A DNA stretch of 64,000 nt, taken from contig NC_015572.1 in the NCBI RefSeq assembly GCF_000214665.1, forward strand, positions 4,836,001 to 4,900,000, given 5' to 3'. A model generated the notes under the pieces. It had not been told where the DNA came from, did no database searches, and worked only from the letters and a program-made list of their open reading frames with translations. Shown one piece after another: positions 33,719 through 43,077 of this stretch. Each line of letters begins with the position of its first letter. The stretch's first letter is position 1. The position numbers and the translations under genes are program-made. Origin of the DNA: Methylomonas methanica MC09. Its GTDB lineage: Bacteria; Pseudomonadota; Gammaproteobacteria; Methylococcales; Methylomonadaceae.

Positions 33719-36181
33719 ATGTTAGCCAGCAGAATTTTGATCGTCGAGGATGAAGGTATTATCGCCATGGACCTGCGCAGGCAATTGACGGATTTCGGCT
33801 ACGAAGTGGTGGCGACCGCATTTTCCGGCGGACAAGCCATTTCATTGGCAAAACAGCACAAACCGGATCTGGTCATGATGGATATCGTGTTGAAAGGCGA
33901 AATGGACGGCATCTGCGCGGCACAAGCGATAAAGGACGCACTGCAAATTCCGGTGATTTTTCTGACGGCTTACAGCGACCCGGCGACGTTGCGGCGCGCC
34001 AAAACAACCGGCGCCTACGGATATTTAATCAAACCGTTCCGTCCCGATGAGTTGCATGCGTCCATTGAAGTGGCGCTGTACAAGCATCAACTGGAGCGCA
34101 AACTGAAGCAAAGCGAACAGTGGTTCGGCAAGACGCTGCACTGTATTAGCGATTCCGTGATTGCCACCGATGCGGAAGGCCGCATTCGCTTTATGAATCC
34201 CGCCGCCGAAACGGTAGTCGACCAACGGCTGGAACAAGTCAGAGATACGCCAATCGGCAACCTTGTAACGTTATTGGACGAATCCGACCGCAAAGTAATT
34301 GAAAATCCCGTACTTAAAACATTAAGAAATCTCGAAGTCACCCAATTGGATTGTGCGACGCTACTGGTGAATCAATCGGGCGTGGAAATTCCGGTGGACG
34401 ACGGTGCGGCGCCCATTCTGGACGATGACGGTTCCGTATTGGGTGCGGTATTGGTATTTCGCGATATCAGCGCGCGGCGGCAAATGGAAAACATGCTGAG
34501 AGAAAGCGAAGAACGCTTTCATAGCGCCTTCGATCTGGCCGCCATCGGCATGGCGTTGATCGCCCTGGACGGCGGTTTCCTGCAAGTTAATCACGCCATC
34601 TGCGACATATTCGGCTATTCGGAAGCCGAGCTATTGAAAACCAAGCTGCAGACCCTGACCCACCGCAATCAGCAAGGCCATGAACTCAGCCATCACCTTA
34701 AGCAACTATTGGCCGACGAATTGCCGACGTTTCAAATCGAGGTGGAGTGTTTTCACAAAATCGCCGGCCAATTGGTTTGGACTCTGTTAAGTGCATCCCT
34801 GGTGCGCAACCCGGAGGGCGAACCGCAGTATTTCATTGTGCAAATACAAAACATCACCAACCGCAAACACGCCGAGCAGCAGCTGATATATCTGGCTACG
34901 CACGATCCCTTGACCGGCCTGCTGAATCGTGAGCATTTTCACAGCCATTTGACGCAGGCCTTGTCCACTGTCCAGCGACATGACACCAAACTGGCACTGT
35001 TATACCTTGATCTGGACCGTTTCAAATTGATTAACGATACCCTGGGCCATCGCTTAGGCGACTTATTGCTGCAAGCCGTCAGCGAGCGATTGAGAAGCTC
35101 GGTGCGCGCCAACGATATTCTGGCCCGCCTGGGCGGCGACGAATTCCTTGTGTTGCTAAGCGATATTACCCAAATCGGGGATGTGGCCAGGATTACCCAA
35201 AAAACCATCGAACTACTCACACAGCCGTTTGCATTGGAAGGCAATGATCTGGTGATAACCGCCAGCGTTGGGATCAGTATTTATCCCGACGACGGCAAAG
35301 ACAGCCACACGCTGCTGATGAATGCCGACGCCGCCATGTACTTGGCCAAGGAGCGAGGCAAGAACAATTATCAATTTTATACGTTGGAAATGACCGAGCG
35401 TTCGATGGAGCGCTTGACCATCGAGCGGGGCTTGCGGCATGCCTTGGTACACGACGAACTAAGGCTGCATTATCAGCCTCAGGTCGACACCGACAGCGGC
35501 CTGATAATCGGTGCCGAAGCGCTATTGCGGTGGCATCATCCCGAATGGGGGTTGGTGTATCCGGACCGCTTTATTGCCGTGGCCGAAGAAACCGGCCTGA
35601 TCGTACCTATCGGTGCCTGGGTATTGCACACTGCGTGTTTGCAAGCCAAAACCTGGCTGGAACAAAAGGGTCCTTTCAAATGCGTGGCCGTCAACGTGTC
35701 GCCCCGGCAGTTTGTAGAAAGCAATCTGTTTGAGACTATTAAACAGACCCTGGCCGAAACAGGTCTCCCCCCCGATGCACTGGAGCTGGAAATCACCGAA
35801 TCGGCAGTCATGCAAGACCCGGAGAATACCCTGCGGGTACTGCAACAATTGCAAGCGTTAGGCGTACGGTTAAGCATCGACGATTTCGGTACCGGCTATT
35901 CCAGTCTGACCTATCTGCGCCGCTTTCCGGTGCAAAGCGTCAAAATAGATCGTTCGTTTGTAATGGACCTGCCGAACGACGAAGGCAGTAAGACTTTGGT
36001 CAGAGCTATCATTGCGCTGGCGCACGAGCTTAAACTGCATGTGGTCGCGGAAGGCGTGGAAACCGATGCGCAATTTTCATTTCTCAAGACCCAACAATGC
36101 GACGCCTTGCAGGGCTATATGTTTAGTAAACCGTTAGAGCCTCAACAGCTCAAAATCGGCATCACGACGGCTGAATTTTAA
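33719..36181 (+). CDS. Response regulator with PAS-PAS-GGDEF-EAL domains
   Basis: An 820-residue protein; the ATG at 33719 has CAGGAG nine bases upstream, and a longer frame from 33686 overlaps the kinase. REC domain with phosphoacceptor Asp55 (LVMMDIVLK), two PAS domains (about 145-260 and 265-385), a GGDEF domain with intact GGDEF (472-476) and an upstream I-site RxxD (RAND five residues before), then an EAL domain (GAEALLRW near 600; DDFGTGYSSL near 725). It can in principle make and degrade cyclic di-GMP. Phosphorylation by the adjacent kinase would set the balance. Confidence 0.92.
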   Translation: MLASRILIVEDEGIIAMDLRRQLTDFGYEVVATAFSGGQAISLAKQHKPDLVMMDIVLKGEMDGICAAQAIKDALQIPVIFLTAYSDPATLRRAKTTGAYGYLIKPFRPDELHASIEVALYKHQLERKLKQSEQWFGKTLHCISDSVIATDAEGRIRFMNPAAETVVDQRLEQVRDTPIGNLVTLLDESDRKVIENPVLKTLRNLEVTQLDCATLLVNQSGVEIPVDDGAAPILDDDGSVLGAVLVFRDISARRQMENMLRESEERFHSAFDLAAIGMALIALDGGFLQVNHAICDIFGYSEAELLKTKLQTLTHRNQQGHELSHHLKQLLADELPTFQIEVECFHKIAGQLVWTLLSASLVRNPEGEPQYFIVQIQNITNRKHAEQQLIYLATHDPLTGLLNREHFHSHLTQALSTVQRHDTKLALLYLDLDRFKLINDTLGHRLGDLLLQAVSERLRSSVRANDILARLGGDEFLVLLSDITQIGDVARITQKTIELLTQPFALEGNDLVITASVGISIYPDDGKDSHTLLMNADAAMYLAKERGKNNYQFYTLEMTERSMERLTIERGLRHALVHDELRLHYQPQVDTDSGLIIGAEALLRWHHPEWGLVYPDRFIAVAEETGLIVPIGAWVLHTACLQAKTWLEQKGPFKCVAVNVSPRQFVESNLFETIKQTLAETGLPPDALELEITESAVMQDPENTLRVLQQLQALGVRLSIDDFGTGYSSLTYLRRFPVQSVKIDRSFVMDLPNDEGSKTLVRAIIALAHELKLHVVAEGVETDAQFSFLKTQQCDALQGYMFSKPLEPQQLKIGITTAEF

Positions 36182-36194
36182 TTACAGCCGTCGT
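36165..36194 (+). terminator. Hairpin at the end of the GGDEF-EAL gene
   Basis: A perfect 10-bp stem (ACGACGGCTG/CAGCCGTCGT) with an AT-rich loop overlaps the last codons and stop of the gene. No clear T-run follows, so termination strength is uncertain. It lies between convergent genes. Confidence 0.45.
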
Positions 36195-36229
36195 ATTAGC
36201 GAAAAAACGACCCTGTTTAACGGTAAATA

Positions 36230-37114
36230 CTAAAGCGGCCGGCCCTGCTGTAAAAGCGCAAGGATTTCCTTGAAACCTTTTTCTCGGGCAATGGCAAGGG
36301 GTGTGGCGCCGGAACTATGCGGTGCATTGGGGTCGGCTTTAAATTTCATCAATAGTGCCACGACTGCATCATGTCCGTTCGCAACCGCTTTATGCAACGG
36401 CGTCCAGCCGTCATTGTTTGCCAGATTAGGCGAGGCGTCTGCTTTTAATAGCTGTTCAACGACCCCGGTATTGCCGCGCGCGGCCGCCTGCAACAACGGC
36501 GTAGTCCCGGCGTCGCTTTGCGCATTGGGGTCTATGTTCATCTTTAGCAGTTGGGCCACGACTCTGATAAAGTTTCGATACGCTGCGAAATGGATGGGCG
36601 CATAGCCTTTTTTATCTTTGGCAAACACATTCGCGCCATGTTGAATCAGCAAAAGCGCCATCTCTTCGGTACCTTCGAAAGCGGCTATCATCACGGGTGT
36701 CCAGCCCCTCTGGTCTCTTTGTTCGAGATCGATACCGGCATCCAGCAACATAATCACTTCCTTGGCGTTACCGTCGGCCAGGGATTTGAAAAATTTGTCG
36801 GAATTTCGCTGGTTTTCCACGCCGTTTTGAGGCTTTTCCGCCTCGTTCCCCCAACAATCGCCATTGGCCACAGCCAACGCATGTATCTTGTCGTAAGCGC
36901 TGCTGAGGCTGAACAATTCCGAGGCGATTTCCGGCGGAAAACCTTGCCGTTCATGGTGGTCGGCAATCATCAGTTCTTGAAAATAGGCCTCCAGTTTTTC
37001 CGGGTCGCGCCACAATTCGACGATCTTATTGACGATACGCGGATAAAGTTCGTCTAATTTATGCGGATACCGGTCTTCAAAACCCCGCATGAATTCAGCC
37101 AGTTGTGTGTTCAT
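36230..37114 (-). CDS. Ankyrin repeat protein
   Basis: A 294-residue protein with a helical N-terminal part (about 1-105) and five ankyrin repeats (about 110-290), for example DQRGWTPVMIAAFEG, DKKGYAPIHFAAYRN, AGTTPLLQAAARG, NDGWTPLHKAVANG and SGATPLAIAREKG. No signal peptide is visible, so a cytoplasmic protein-protein interaction role is likely. Partners are unknown. Confidence 0.9.
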   Translation of the reverse strand: MNTQLAEFMRGFEDRYPHKLDELYPRIVNKIVELWRDPEKLEAYFQELMIADHHERQGFPPEIASELFSLSSAYDKIHALAVANGDCWGNEAEKPQNGVENQRNSDKFFKSLADGNAKEVIMLLDAGIDLEQRDQRGWTPVMIAAFEGTEEMALLLIQHGANVFAKDKKGYAPIHFAAYRNFIRVVAQLLKMNIDPNAQSDAGTTPLLQAAARGNTGVVEQLLKADASPNLANNDGWTPLHKAVANGHDAVVALLMKFKADPNAPHSSGATPLAIAREKGFKEILALLQQGRPL

Positions 37115-37324
37115 AATTCTGTATTTTTACACATAAGTCGGACTTAATATCTGCATTCCGCACCGCAGCCCTAACGGTACGACCTACCCTGTTTGAGCCA
37201 AAGTAACACTCCGCCGGAGTCGTGACCAGTTTTAGTCCACTTTTAATCGATTGCTAACCGAGGCGACTGTAACAGGCACATGCTCTTATAATGATGCTTC
37301 AATCAAACCCAGCCAATATTCAGC

Positions 37325-37957
37325 ATGAATAAACATATTCGTTTGGCGATTTTCGACCGCCTTGCCGCCGCCATTCCGGAACCGACCACCGAGCTAAACT
37401 ACAGCACCCCGTTCGAATTATTGATCGCCGTGGTATTGTCCGCCCAAGCGACCGATAAAGGCGTCAACAAGGCCACCGAAAAGTTGTTTCCGGTGGCCAA
37501 TACGCCGCAAGCGATTTTGGCACTGGGAGAAGACGGCTTGAAGGACTACATCAAAACCATCGGCTTATTCAACAGCAAGGCTGCCAATATCATCAAGCTC
37601 TGCGAAACGCTCATCAATTGCCACCACGGTGAAGTGCCGCAAAGCCGCGAAGCACTGGAAGCGTTGGCCGGCGTGGGCCGTAAGACCGCCAATGTCATAT
37701 TGAACACGGCCTTCGGCCAGCCGACCATTGCTGTCGACACGCATATTTTCCGCGTCAGCAATCGCACCGGTTTAGCTCCGGGAAAAAATGTAATGGATGT
37801 GGAAAGGAAACTGGAGAAATTCGTACCGGCCCAACACAAAAAAGATGCCCACCACCTGTTAATCCTACACGGCCGCTACGTCTGTATGGCCCGCAAACCT
37901 CGCTGCCCGGTTTGCTGCATTGCGGATTTATGCGAGTTTAAGGAAAAAACCTCGTAG
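37325..37957 (+). CDS. nth: Endonuclease III
   Basis: A 210-residue base-excision-repair DNA glycosylase/AP lyase that removes oxidised pyrimidines. It shows VVLSAQATDKGVNKAT, the helix-hairpin-helix LAGVGRKTANVILN with the catalytic Lys, the catalytic Asp in VDTHIFRV, and a C-terminal Cys-X6-Cys-X2-Cys-X5-Cys iron-sulfur cluster (CMARKPRCPVCCIADLC). Complete and normal length. Confidence 0.96.
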   Translation: MNKHIRLAIFDRLAAAIPEPTTELNYSTPFELLIAVVLSAQATDKGVNKATEKLFPVANTPQAILALGEDGLKDYIKTIGLFNSKAANIIKLCETLINCHHGEVPQSREALEALAGVGRKTANVILNTAFGQPTIAVDTHIFRVSNRTGLAPGKNVMDVERKLEKFVPAQHKKDAHHLLILHGRYVCMARKPRCPVCCIADLCEFKEKTS

Positions 37958-38061
37958 AGCGTTTACAATGGAGCAGACTGAACTTAAGGATTAAGCGTTA
38001 GTCGCAATTGCTCGGCCTGCCGGCTGAAGCCAATAATAAAAATCTTAAGAGAGGATACATT

Positions 38062-38676
<615 letters not shown>

Positions 38677-38702
38677 GCAGGTCTCGTTGATAGTTGCAGG
38701 TT

Positions 38703-39551
38703 ATGGACAAACACCCGTTAATTAACGCTGCAGGCTTAGGGTTGCGGCGATCTTTTCTGTCCGAGGTCGCCGCTAATCCGCCCGCCAATGTCGGTTTTTA
38801 CGAAGTTGCACCGGAAAACTGGATGACTTTGGGCGGCAAACTGGGCAAGCAATTTCGGGCCATGACCGAGCGTTTTCAATTTATTTGCCACGGTTTGTCG
38901 TTATCGATCGGCAGCAGCGACCCGCTGGACGAAAAATTCGTGCGGGATCTGAAAAAATTCATGGCCGAACACGGCATCCGCTATTACAGCGAACATTTGA
39001 GTTATTGCAGCCACGAAGGGCATCTGTACGACCTGATGCCTATCCCGTTTACAGCCGACGCCGTCAAACACGTTGCCGCCCGTATTCGCCGCGTACAGGA
39101 CATTCTGGAGCACAAAATCGCCATCGAAAACGTTTCCTATTACGCGGCACCCGGCCGGGAAATGTCCGAAATCGAGTTTTTCAATGCGGTCGTGGAAGAA
39201 GCCGATTGCAATGTACTGATCGACATCAACAACATTTATGTCAACAGCGTCAATCACGGTTACGATGCCGAAGACTTTCTAAAAGCCATGCCCGGCAAGC
39301 GTATCGCCTACGCGCACATTGCCGGCCATTATGTCGAAGCCGAGGATTTTTTGGTCGACACCCATGGCGCACCGGTCATCGACCCGGTCTGGCGTTTGCT
39401 GGACAAAGCGTATGCGCATTTTGGCGTGTTTCCGACTTTGTTGGAACGCGATTTCAACCTGCCGCCGTTGGCGGAATTGTTACAGGAAGTCGACACCATA
39501 CGCAGCATTCAAAACAGCGCCAGCCAACGGCGGACACAACAGGTTGCCTGA
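38703..39551 (+). CDS. bufB: DUF692 multinuclear iron oxidase BufB
   Basis: A 282-residue TIM-barrel enzyme of the DUF692/MbnB-HvfB family. Metal-ligand segments are visible: FYEVAPENWM near residue 25, ICHGLSLSIGSSDPLD, YYSEHLSY, IENVSYY, LIDINNIYVNSVNHG and AYAHIAGH. Together with the BufC partner it converts cysteines of the precursor into thiooxazole-type or related groups. The ATG at 38703 is favoured over an upstream TTG. It overlaps bufC by one base (TGATG). Confidence 0.92.
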   Translation: MDKHPLINAAGLGLRRSFLSEVAANPPANVGFYEVAPENWMTLGGKLGKQFRAMTERFQFICHGLSLSIGSSDPLDEKFVRDLKKFMAEHGIRYYSEHLSYCSHEGHLYDLMPIPFTADAVKHVAARIRRVQDILEHKIAIENVSYYAAPGREMSEIEFFNAVVEEADCNVLIDINNIYVNSVNHGYDAEDFLKAMPGKRIAYAHIAGHYVEAEDFLVDTHGAPVIDPVWRLLDKAYAHFGVFPTLLERDFNLPPLAELLQEVDTIRSIQNSASQRRTQQVA

Positions 39552-40312
39552 TGGGCATCGACTTCAAAGCCAAACAAAGCGAATTTGCCGCTTATATCCG
39601 CGACCCCGCGCATTTTCCGGTACCCGCCGATGTGGACCCCAGCCGCATGGCTATCTACCGCGAGCTGTTTTTCAACAACATCAACGGATTTCTGAGCAGC
39701 AATTTTCCGGTGTTGCACACGATACTCAGCGACGGGCAATGGCAAGCTTTGGCGCAGGATTTTTTCGCCCGCCATCAATGCCAAACCCCGCATTTTTCCG
39801 AAATTGCCGAGGAATTTTTAGACTATCTGCAAAACGAACGCCGGGCGGAAGACGATTTTCCGTTCATGCTGGAATTGGCGCATTACGAATGGGTGGAAAT
39901 GGCCTTGTCCATTGCCCAAGCTGCACCGATTTACGGCGATGCCGCGTTTGCGGAACAGATACTGCGGCAAAACATCAGCCTGTCTCCGGTCGCCTGGCCG
40001 TTGGCCTATCAGTACCCGGTGCATAAAATCGGCCCGGATTTTTTGCCGAGCTCGGTACCCGAGCAGCCCAGCTACTTGGTGGTATACCGGGACGCGGACG
40101 ATCGAGTGCATTTCATGCAAACCACGCCGCCAACCTTTCGCTTACTGCAATTGATCGAACAGTATGACGGCATCTCCGGCGAGCAAGCCTTGCAAATTTT
40201 GGCGACTGAACTGGCGCCGCAACTCGATCAAGCCACGGTATTACAGTTCGGTTTGCAAACCTTGCAGGAACTGGCCGCAAAAGACGTGCTTATTCCGGCT
40301 GCCAACGGCTAA
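39551..40312 (+). CDS. bufC: DUF2063 partner protein BufC
   Basis: A 253-residue protein beginning MGIDFKAKQSEFAAYIRDP, with the N-terminal DUF2063 DNA-binding-like fold (IYRELFFNNINGFLSSNFPVL) and a C-terminal HvfC-like domain. It is the recognition partner of the DUF692 enzyme. The start ATG overlaps the bufB stop codon, which makes a tight bufA-bufB-bufC operon. A longer open frame upstream is only a shadow of bufB. Its 3' end overlaps the convergent ASCH gene by 23 bases. Confidence 0.9.
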   Translation: MGIDFKAKQSEFAAYIRDPAHFPVPADVDPSRMAIYRELFFNNINGFLSSNFPVLHTILSDGQWQALAQDFFARHQCQTPHFSEIAEEFLDYLQNERRAEDDFPFMLELAHYEWVEMALSIAQAAPIYGDAAFAEQILRQNISLSPVAWPLAYQYPVHKIGPDFLPSSVPEQPSYLVVYRDADDRVHFMQTTPPTFRLLQLIEQYDGISGEQALQILATELAPQLDQATVLQFGLQTLQELAAKDVLIPAANG

Positions 40313-40625
40313 ACCGGTGCACCCATACCAAGCCGTCGTCGTTCCATTCCATATTGGCGTGCATTTTCAAAATCAAATCCTTATACATGGCCAGACTCGG
40401 ATAACCTTCTGCCTGCGCGTCCGCTTCGCTCATATCGCCGATGCGCTGCCGGTCCACGCCGGTAACCACAAAGGTCACGCCTTCCAATTCAAAAGTTTCG
40501 CCGGGATAGGCATATAAACCGTCGCGGCGCTGCTGGGTTTTCTGTCCGCTGAGCGCGGCGGCCACCAGTTTCGGATGTCGAACCAATCTATCTATCTGGC
40601 AGGTTTTTTCGGGGTAATCGGTCAT
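40290..40625 (-). CDS. ASCH-domain protein
   Basis: A 111-residue protein with an ASCH/PUA-like fold: residues 13-35 (LVRHPKLVAAALSGQKTQQ) carry the typical xLxGxKT motif, with VTGVDRQRIGDMSEADAQAEGY later. ASCH proteins bind RNA or modified nucleosides; exact function unknown. Convergent with bufC, with the last codons overlapping. Confidence 0.75.
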   Translation of the reverse strand: MTDYPEKTCQIDRLVRHPKLVAAALSGQKTQQRRDGLYAYPGETFELEGVTFVVTGVDRQRIGDMSEADAQAEGYPSLAMYKDLILKMHANMEWNDDGLVWVHRFSRWQPE

Positions 40626-40699
40626 TATTGTGTCCTGTTGGGTTAGCCAAGCCGTTTATTATCAACCATAATACGATTTTTTCCTGATTGGAGGCCAAA

Positions 40700-41140
40700 A
40701 TGCGCTATTTGCATACCATGGTTCGGGTTAACAATTTAGACGAGTCTCTGGACTTTTATTGCAATAAACTAGGATTATCGGAAATACGCCGCATGGAAAG
40801 CGAAGCCGGTCGCTTTACGCTGGTTTATCTGTCCGCGCCGGGCGATGCGCTGCAAGCCAAGGCACACGACGCGCCGCTATTGGAGCTGACGTATAACTGG
40901 GATACCGAGGACTATACCGGCGGCCGTAATTTCGGCCACTTGGCCTTTGAAGTGGATGACATTTACGCGGTTTGCCAAAACCTGATGGATCAAGGCGTGA
41001 CGATTAACCGTCCGCCCCGCGACGGCTGGATGGCCTTTATCCGCTCGCCGGATCAAATTTCCATTGAATTATTACAGAAAGGCGCCGCGCTGTCGGCACG
41101 GGAGCCCTGGGCCAGTATGGCCAATACCGGGGTTTGGTAA
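40700..41140 (+). CDS. gloA: Lactoylglutathione lyase (glyoxalase I)
   Basis: A 146-residue enzyme of the vicinal-oxygen-chelate fold that converts the methylglyoxal-glutathione adduct into S-lactoylglutathione. The start is the ATG at 40700 after GGAGG; an earlier TTG in frame lies inside the ribosome site. Metal ligands are seen in [40 protein letters not shown] and ISIELLQK. Complete. Confidence 0.93.
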   Translation: MRYLHTMVRVNNLDESLDFYCNKLGLSEIRRMESEAGRFTLVYLSAPGDALQAKAHDAPLLELTYNWDTEDYTGGRNFGHLAFEVDDIYAVCQNLMDQGVTINRPPRDGWMAFIRSPDQISIELLQKGAALSAREPWASMANTGVW

Positions 41141-41151
41141 AGAAGCCCGAA

Positions 41152-42288
41152 ATGCCGTTACCGCCACTTAGTCTTTACATTCATTTTCCCTGGTGCATCC
41201 AAAAATGTCCGTATTGCGACTTTAACTCGCATGCGGTCAAATCGGGCATACCCGAACAGCGTTACGTGGCTGCCTTGTTGGCGGATTTACACGCAGACTT
41301 GCAGCTCTTGGATACGCCGCGCGCCATAAGCAGCCTATTCATGGGCGGCGGCACGCCCAGCCTGTTTACGCCGGAAGCTTTACAAACATTGTTGAGCGGT
41401 ATCGGACAACAGGTCAACCTGAGCGATGATTGCGAAATTACCCTGGAAGCCAACCCCGGCACCTTCGAAAGCGCCAAATTCAAGGCTTTTCGGGAACTGG
41501 GCATCAACCGGCTATCCATCGGCATACAAAGTTTTAACGACCGCCACCTGAAGAAACTCGGCCGGGTGCATAATGCCGATGAGGCAATTAAAGCCGTGGA
41601 AATTGCCCGGCTGGCCGGCTTCGAAAACCTGAACCTGGATCTGATGTTCGGTTTGCCGGAGCAAACCGAGGACGAAGCGCTGGCGGATATTCACACCGCC
41701 GTCTCGCTAAAACCAAGCCATTTGTCGTTTTATCAGCTCACCTTGGAGCCCAATACCTACTTTTATAAATTCCCGCCGCAACTGCCGGAAGACGAGAGTA
41801 TTTTTGCGCTGCAAAAAGCCTGTCAGCGGGTATTGGCCGAATGCGGCTATCGGCAATACGAAATCTCGGCCTACGCTGCCGACGGTTACCAATGCCGGCA
41901 CAACCGTAATTACTGGCAATTCGGCGATTACCTGGGCATAGGAGCCGGCGCGCACGGCAAAATCAGCCGAACTCTACCGGCGAACATCATCCGCACCGCC
42001 AAGCCGAAAAGCCCGGAACAGTATTTGAACAATCCGACCGCGACTACCCGCACCCCGATCAGCCTTTCCCAACTGCCGCTGGAATTTATGATGAACCAAC
42101 TGCGCTTGAAAACCGGCTTTAATCTAAGCGATTACTCAGGCTTAACCGGCTTGGCGCAAAACAGCCTGCAACCGGCTTTGCAACAGTGTATCGAGCAGGG
42201 GCTGCTGATTCAGCAACAACAGCAGTTGTTTTGCTCCGAACAAGGCTGGGATTTTCTGGATGAAATATTGGAAAAGTTCATTCCCTAA
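41152..42288 (+). CDS. hemW: Heme chaperone HemW (radical SAM)
   Basis: A 378-residue radical-SAM protein with CxxxCxxC (CIQKCPYC, Cys15/19/22 counting from this ATG), GGGTPSLF for SAM binding and a HemN-like C-terminal domain. HemW delivers heme to respiratory enzymes. A TTG at 41134 in the same frame, overlapping the gloA stop, is an alternative start. It follows gloA directly, so co-transcription is likely. Confidence 0.9.
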   Translation: MPLPPLSLYIHFPWCIQKCPYCDFNSHAVKSGIPEQRYVAALLADLHADLQLLDTPRAISSLFMGGGTPSLFTPEALQTLLSGIGQQVNLSDDCEITLEANPGTFESAKFKAFRELGINRLSIGIQSFNDRHLKKLGRVHNADEAIKAVEIARLAGFENLNLDLMFGLPEQTEDEALADIHTAVSLKPSHLSFYQLTLEPNTYFYKFPPQLPEDESIFALQKACQRVLAECGYRQYEISAYAADGYQCRHNRNYWQFGDYLGIGAGAHGKISRTLPANIIRTAKPKSPEQYLNNPTATTRTPISLSQLPLEFMMNQLRLKTGFNLSDYSGLTGLAQNSLQPALQQCIEQGLLIQQQQQLFCSEQGWDFLDEILEKFIP

Positions 42289-42336
42289 AGGCCTGCAGGT
42301 TATAATTCCCCACCAACCCGTTTTGAACCACTGAAT

Positions 42337-42975
42337 ATGCTCGACTACCAAAAACAATTCATAACCTACGCCCTGGATTGCGGCGTACTTAAATTCGGCG
42401 AGTTTCATTTAAAGTCCGGCCGCATCAGTCCTTATTTTTTCAATACCGGCTTATTCAATACCGGCGCGCAGCTCGATAAACTGGGCCAGTTCTACGCCCA
42501 AACCCTGATTAACGCCGAGGTGGACATCGATATACTGTATGGTCCGGCCTACAAGGGCATCCCTCTGGTCAGCGCTACTTCAATAGCCTTTTCGCGCTTG
42601 TTACGCGACATTCCTTTCGCTTTTAACCGCAAGGAAGCCAAGGACCACGGCGAAGGCGGCGTACTGGTAGGCGCCCCTCTACAAGGCAAGGTATGGATAC
42701 TGGACGATGTGATAACAGCCGGCACCTCGGTGCGCGAATCCGTAGAGATTATCCGGAACGCCGGCGCCACGGTCGCCGGCGTCGTGATTGCATTGGATCG
42801 CCAGGAAAAAGGTCAGAACCAGACCTCCGCCGTGCAGGAAGTATCGCAACAATTCGGCATACCGGTGCTGCCTATCATTTCCTTGGCGGAAATCATAGAA
42901 TTTATCGAACAAAACCCGAGTTTTACCGAACAATTGGCGATTATCCGCGGCTATCGTCAACAATACGGCATTTAG
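42337..42975 (+). CDS. pyrE: Orotate phosphoribosyltransferase
   Basis: A 212-residue enzyme that joins orotate to PRPP to give OMP in pyrimidine synthesis. It has FGEFHLKSGRISPYFFNTG near residue 22 and the PRPP loop VWILDDVITAGTSVRESVEI (residues 118-137). Complete and of normal length. Confidence 0.96.
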   Translation: MLDYQKQFITYALDCGVLKFGEFHLKSGRISPYFFNTGLFNTGAQLDKLGQFYAQTLINAEVDIDILYGPAYKGIPLVSATSIAFSRLLRDIPFAFNRKEAKDHGEGGVLVGAPLQGKVWILDDVITAGTSVRESVEIIRNAGATVAGVVIALDRQEKGQNQTSAVQEVSQQFGIPVLPIISLAEIIEFIEQNPSFTEQLAIIRGYRQQYGI

Positions 42976-43077
42976 GATTATCATAGGTGCCAATCTTCCG
43001 CTTATTTGTATTTAGTCTACAATTAGCCCTTACTATTCGCCCTCTTACAACGAGTACAGTCAGCAGAAAGGCTTGCC

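Noticed and set aside
38885..39550. Extended start for bufC within bufB
   Set aside because: The upstream part is out-of-frame reading of bufB. The homologous N-terminus MGIDFKAKQ starts at 39551.
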